Origin: Phycicoccus avicenniae_A
GTDB taxonomy: Bacteria; Actinomycetota; Actinomycetes; Actinomycetales; Dermatophilaceae
Reading direction: 5' to 3'
NCBI RefSeq assembly: GCF_050496545.1
Contig: NZ_JBNVZV010000010.1
Span: 1 to 64,000 of the forward strand
DNA: 64,000 bases
Shown: positions 61,842 to 64,000 of the stretch, one piece after another
Layout of the letters: each line of letters opens with the position of its first letter
How positions within the stretch are numbered: the stretch's first letter is position 1
Notes under the pieces: generated by a model
Database searches by the model: none
Seen by the model: the letters and a program-made list of their open reading frames with translations, nothing else
Told to the model about the DNA's origin: nothing
Position numbers and translations under genes: made by a program

Positions 61842-61873
61842 CGATCGGCCGAGTGTGCACACTCGCGCGATCG
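61842..61873. repeat. 32-bp near-perfect palindrome
   Basis: CGATCG, 2 nt, CGAGTGTGCACACTCG, 2 nt, CGATCG. The central 16 bp and both 6-bp ends are perfect; only the 2-nt spacers differ. With no loop it is more like a protein-binding operator than a terminator. It lies between the kinase stop and the next gene. Confidence 0.75.
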
Positions 61874-62002
61874 CCGACCTAAGCCCCAATTCTGTGCGAG
61901 GGACTGCGGAGTTCCACGCGTCGATGGCACGCTCGTTCCTGCTGGGGGGCTTCAGCAGCACGTGGCCCAGCGGCCGTCATGGGTCAAGCAAAGGGGGAAG
62001 GC

Positions 62003-62842
62003 GTGGTTCGTGGGCAAGAATCGCTATTCGGGGGACTGGATCGCAACAACGTCAAGCCAGCGCGACAAGAAGAACTTGAGGTTCTCATCACGGTTAAAGC
62101 TGCGCCCAACCCCTCGGAGAAGTCCGGAGAGACGGTATGCGTGGCCGGCGTCGGGCTAACGGCAGGACGAACTCGCGCCAGATGGGTGCGCCTTTACCCG
62201 GTCAACTTTCGATTCCTCGAGGCAGACCTCAAGTTCACTAAGTACGACATCGTCCGCGTGCGCGCGACGCCAGCGGTGGGAGACCCTAGAGCTGAGTCTT
62301 GGAAGCCGGACATCAGCTCGTTGGTTGTGACGGATCATCTACCCCCATGGCAACGGCGGCGAGAACTGCTGGACTCGCTAGCGGTTGACGATATGTGTGA
62401 GCTCAATGGCGTGAATCAGGCGGGCGCCACGGGACCCTCCTTGGGGTTGGCGCCAATCCGGGACATCCGCGACCTCAAGATCACCCGGCACCCGGGCTGG
62501 TCAGCAGTCGAGCAGGCCAAGATTGACGCCTACGTGAGCCAACTCGACCTCTTCGATTCGGCCGACAAGACTCCGTTGGAGCCGCCGCGATTCGTCGGTC
62601 ATTACGTTTGGCGGTGCCACGCTGAGAGCTGTCGGGGCCACGAGCAGTCCATCATCGATTGGGAGTTTGTCGCTTTGCAGCGCCGCCTCGCTCGTCGCTC
62701 GGATGCGGAAGTGCGGGACGCGCTGAGATCGCGGTTCTTGGATCAGATGTTCGGAACCGGGCGAGAGCCATCGTTCTTCGTAGGTAACCAGTCGAAACGG
62801 CACCATGTCTTTCACGTCCTCGGGGTGTACTACCCCAACTGA
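62003..62842 (+). CDS. Hypothetical protein facing the XRE-DUF488 gene
   Basis: 279 residues from the GTG at 62003, which has AGGGGG 5 nt upstream; an ATG at 61979 would add 8. The conserved-looking core is RARWVRLYPVNFRFLEADLK (about residue 60), then TKYDIVRVRA and a WKPD segment. The C-terminal part has WRCHAESCRGHEQSIIDWEF and HHVFHVLGVYYP. Proteins of this type are, as far as I recall, often found beside DUF488 genes; function unknown. It overlaps the tail of the XRE-DUF488 gene by 13 bp. Confidence 0.75.
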   Translation: MVRGQESLFGGLDRNNVKPARQEELEVLITVKAAPNPSEKSGETVCVAGVGLTAGRTRARWVRLYPVNFRFLEADLKFTKYDIVRVRATPAVGDPRAESWKPDISSLVVTDHLPPWQRRRELLDSLAVDDMCELNGVNQAGATGPSLGLAPIRDIRDLKITRHPGWSAVEQAKIDAYVSQLDLFDSADKTPLEPPRFVGHYVWRCHAESCRGHEQSIIDWEFVALQRRLARRSDAEVRDALRSRFLDQMFGTGREPSFFVGNQSKRHHVFHVLGVYYPN

Positions 62843-63498
62843 CCGATGTGTTGGCGGACCACGAAGCGGTGACAACTCTCCTCGTCATGCTCGAAGCACA
62901 GAAGTGCAACATGCTGCCGCGCCGCGCGGCTCTGAATGTCACGAAGGGCGGCCCGCGCAGGCTCAGCACCAAGCAAAGAGTGGTACCGAAGCCTTCCTTG
63001 CTCGATTTCGTTGCCCGCGAAGGCGGCGCGGTTATCCTTTGGATTTCCCAAGGCCCTGTAGTGCAAGTACTCCATCCCGCGGGAGCGAAGGGCTTCGCCT
63101 AACCTCGTCTTACTGAATCCCGGCTTGCGACTGATCGGGTTCAATCGAACGTCGGCGATGACCTCCACCCTCAGGTCGACCAGCCGGTCGAGGAACGTCT
63201 CAAGGTCGAGTCCTTCGTACCCTACGGTTGAAAGATGCCCTGCCGTGCCATTGAGATTCGCAGAGCGGACCCAACGCTGCAGTGGTTTGTCGAGGGCGTC
63301 TGCGAGTGCCGAGGCCGTGAACACGCCGGGGTTTGCTACGTGGCCCTGCTCCAGTTTTAGCAGCGAATGCAGGCTGATGCCTGCGGCGGTCGCCAGCTCC
63401 GCTTGCGTAAGCCCAGCGTTTTGACGACATTGCGAGATGACTCGGCCAAGGGCCGCCCCGCGGCTCAACTGATCATCGGTCACCGTCGGTCGGCTCAT
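62830..63498 (-). CDS. XRE helix-turn-helix fused to a DUF488 domain
   Basis: 222 residues from the ATG at 63498; an open frame runs on to 63672. The HTH of the XRE type is at about residues 20-75 (LTQAELATAAGISLHSLLKL). The DUF488 domain starts near 90 with TVGYEGLDLETFLDRL and holds ADVRLNPISRKPGFSKTRL, then the C-terminal C209-H-R of EESCHRFVVRQH, the conserved DUF488 ending. Most DUF488 proteins stand alone, so the fused repressor is unusual. An inverted repeat at 63505-63520 just upstream may be its own operator. Confidence 0.85.
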   Translation of the reverse strand: MSRPTVTDDQLSRGAALGRVISQCRQNAGLTQAELATAAGISLHSLLKLEQGHVANPGVFTASALADALDKPLQRWVRSANLNGTAGHLSTVGYEGLDLETFLDRLVDLRVEVIADVRLNPISRKPGFSKTRLGEALRSRGMEYLHYRALGNPKDNRAAFAGNEIEQGRLRYHSLLGAEPARAALRDIQSRAARQHVALLCFEHDEESCHRFVVRQHIGQLG

Positions 63499-63504
63499 GA
63501 GGGG

Positions 63505-63520
63505 TAGTACATCATTACTA
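63505..63520. promoter_or_regulatory. Candidate operator of the XRE-DUF488 gene
   Basis: TAGTA, 6 nt, TACTA: a perfect 5-bp inverted repeat in an AT-rich patch, ending 7 bp from the start codon. Likely covers the promoter, so auto-repression is plausible. Confidence 0.45.
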
Positions 63521-63677
63521 GGCGACTTCGACTGCCTCGCGCGACGAACAAGGCTCATTCCACTACTGCGGATCCCTTGATGATCGAGGCATGGGTTTAC
63601 CGGGCAAGGTGGCGCCCCCCTCTTCCTGTTGGGCGTTGAGCTACCCCCCGGAGATTGGCCGTGAGCCGACACCCCTG

Positions 63678-63730
63678 AGTGGGCGGAGCCAAGGGCTAAG
63701 TGGGCGGATGAGAGCGCCCACAGTGGGCGG
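63678..63730. repeat. Three direct repeats of AGTGGGCGG
   Basis: Copies at 63678-63686, 63699-63707 and 63722-63730, spaced 21 and 23 bp (about two helix turns), upstream of the partial gene at 63766. Could bind a regulator on one face of the DNA. Confidence 0.6.
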
Positions 63731-63765
63731 TAGGACTCGACCTCGACGCTGGCGCATCACTTGAA

Positions 63766-64000
63766 ATGGATGCCCGTTCGGGCCTCTCACGCGCACCGGG
63801 CGCCCCTCCTCTCCAAGGCCCCGGCGGCCCGAGCGCCGAGGACGCCTGGGCCAATGCTGCCGAGGTCGCCGCTGTAGCTGGAGCGCGGCCGCCACGACAG
63901 AGGTACCTGCTGCGACGGACCTGCGCGGCTATTCGCGAGGCGCTCGGCGTCGACGCCCCGAATTCGGGTCGCTGTGGCACTACAGGGTCCGACGATGAGT
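63766..64000 (+). CDS. Possible partial gene running off the window
   Basis: An ATG at 63766 opens a frame that stays open to the window edge (78 codons). It reads MDARSGLSRAPGAPPLQG, then EDAWANAAEVAAVAGARPPR and RYLLRRTCAAIREALG. The second half is helical and plausible; the first is Pro/Gly-rich. No ribosome binding site and no family match. GC-rich frames on the other strand are also open, so this is uncertain. Confidence 0.35.
   Translation, partial: MDARSGLSRAPGAPPLQGPGGPSAEDAWANAAEVAAVAGARPPRQRYLLRRTCAAIREALGVDAPNSGRCGTTGSDDE

Noticed and set aside
63580..63660. tRNA-like text (GGTAGCTCAACGCCC) on the minus strand
   Set aside because: No complete cloverleaf: the anticodon arm and acceptor pairing cannot be formed. 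At most a remnant.

Overview
The window is very GC-rich bacterial DNA with dense, often overlapping genes. Its content suggests an actinomycete, most likely of the Micrococcales (Intrasporangiaceae-like); this is inferred from gene content, not a database match. The clues are a PhoX-type phosphatase, a MoxR/DUF58/TgpA cluster with a giant Ig-like/FN3 protein, a KorAB 2-oxoacid:ferredoxin oxidoreductase beside nuoA, and frequent leaderless promoters. Some 15 genes have a TANNNT box exactly 6-8 nt before the start codon and no ribosome binding site.

Layout. 1-7.9 kb: a truncated AAA regulator, tRNA-Tyr, yajQ, a ChlI/ChlD-like AAA-VWA pair and a secreted subtilase. 8-17.4 kb: aminopeptidase N, then an amino-sugar module in one direction (ROK repressor with a perfect operator, lipoprotein solute-binding protein, two permeases, NagZ-like GH3 and NagB). 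It has no ATPase gene, so a shared ATPase is implied. 17.5-19.1 kb: a GNAT enzyme and HtpX. 19.2-42.5 kb, nearly all on the minus strand: complex I genes in two blocks, nuoA-nuoB-yrdB and nuoC-H-I-J-K-L-M-N. Between the blocks lie phoX and the Ig-like/MoxR/DUF58/TgpA group. nuoD, E, F and G are not in the window. 42.7-46.7 kb: korA-korB-rarD, divergent from the nuoA block. KorAB makes reduced ferredoxin, which fits a complex I lacking the NADH module.

46.7-64 kb is accessory. GC is lower, TTA codons appear, and most genes are small or unrecognised. It holds a CopG/BrnT-like toxin-antitoxin pair, a 750-residue protein ending in a methyltransferase domain, and a translationally coupled TPR-CHAT protease / Cys-rich protein / membrane protein operon. 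It also holds several small membrane proteins, a protein with a HEPN-like RNxxxH motif, a Ser/Thr kinase divergent from a two-gene operon, and an XRE-DUF488 fusion facing an unknown gene. No integrase, transposase or CRISPR array was seen, so the limits of the island are unknown. The CHAT operon is the best candidate for an undescribed defence or cell-death system.

Two sequence habits recur. One is the leaderless start pattern. The other is long terminator hairpins without T tracts, mostly with one mismatch in an otherwise perfect stem. Many start codons were moved from the longest ORF to match overlaps, ribosome binding sites or -10 boxes.
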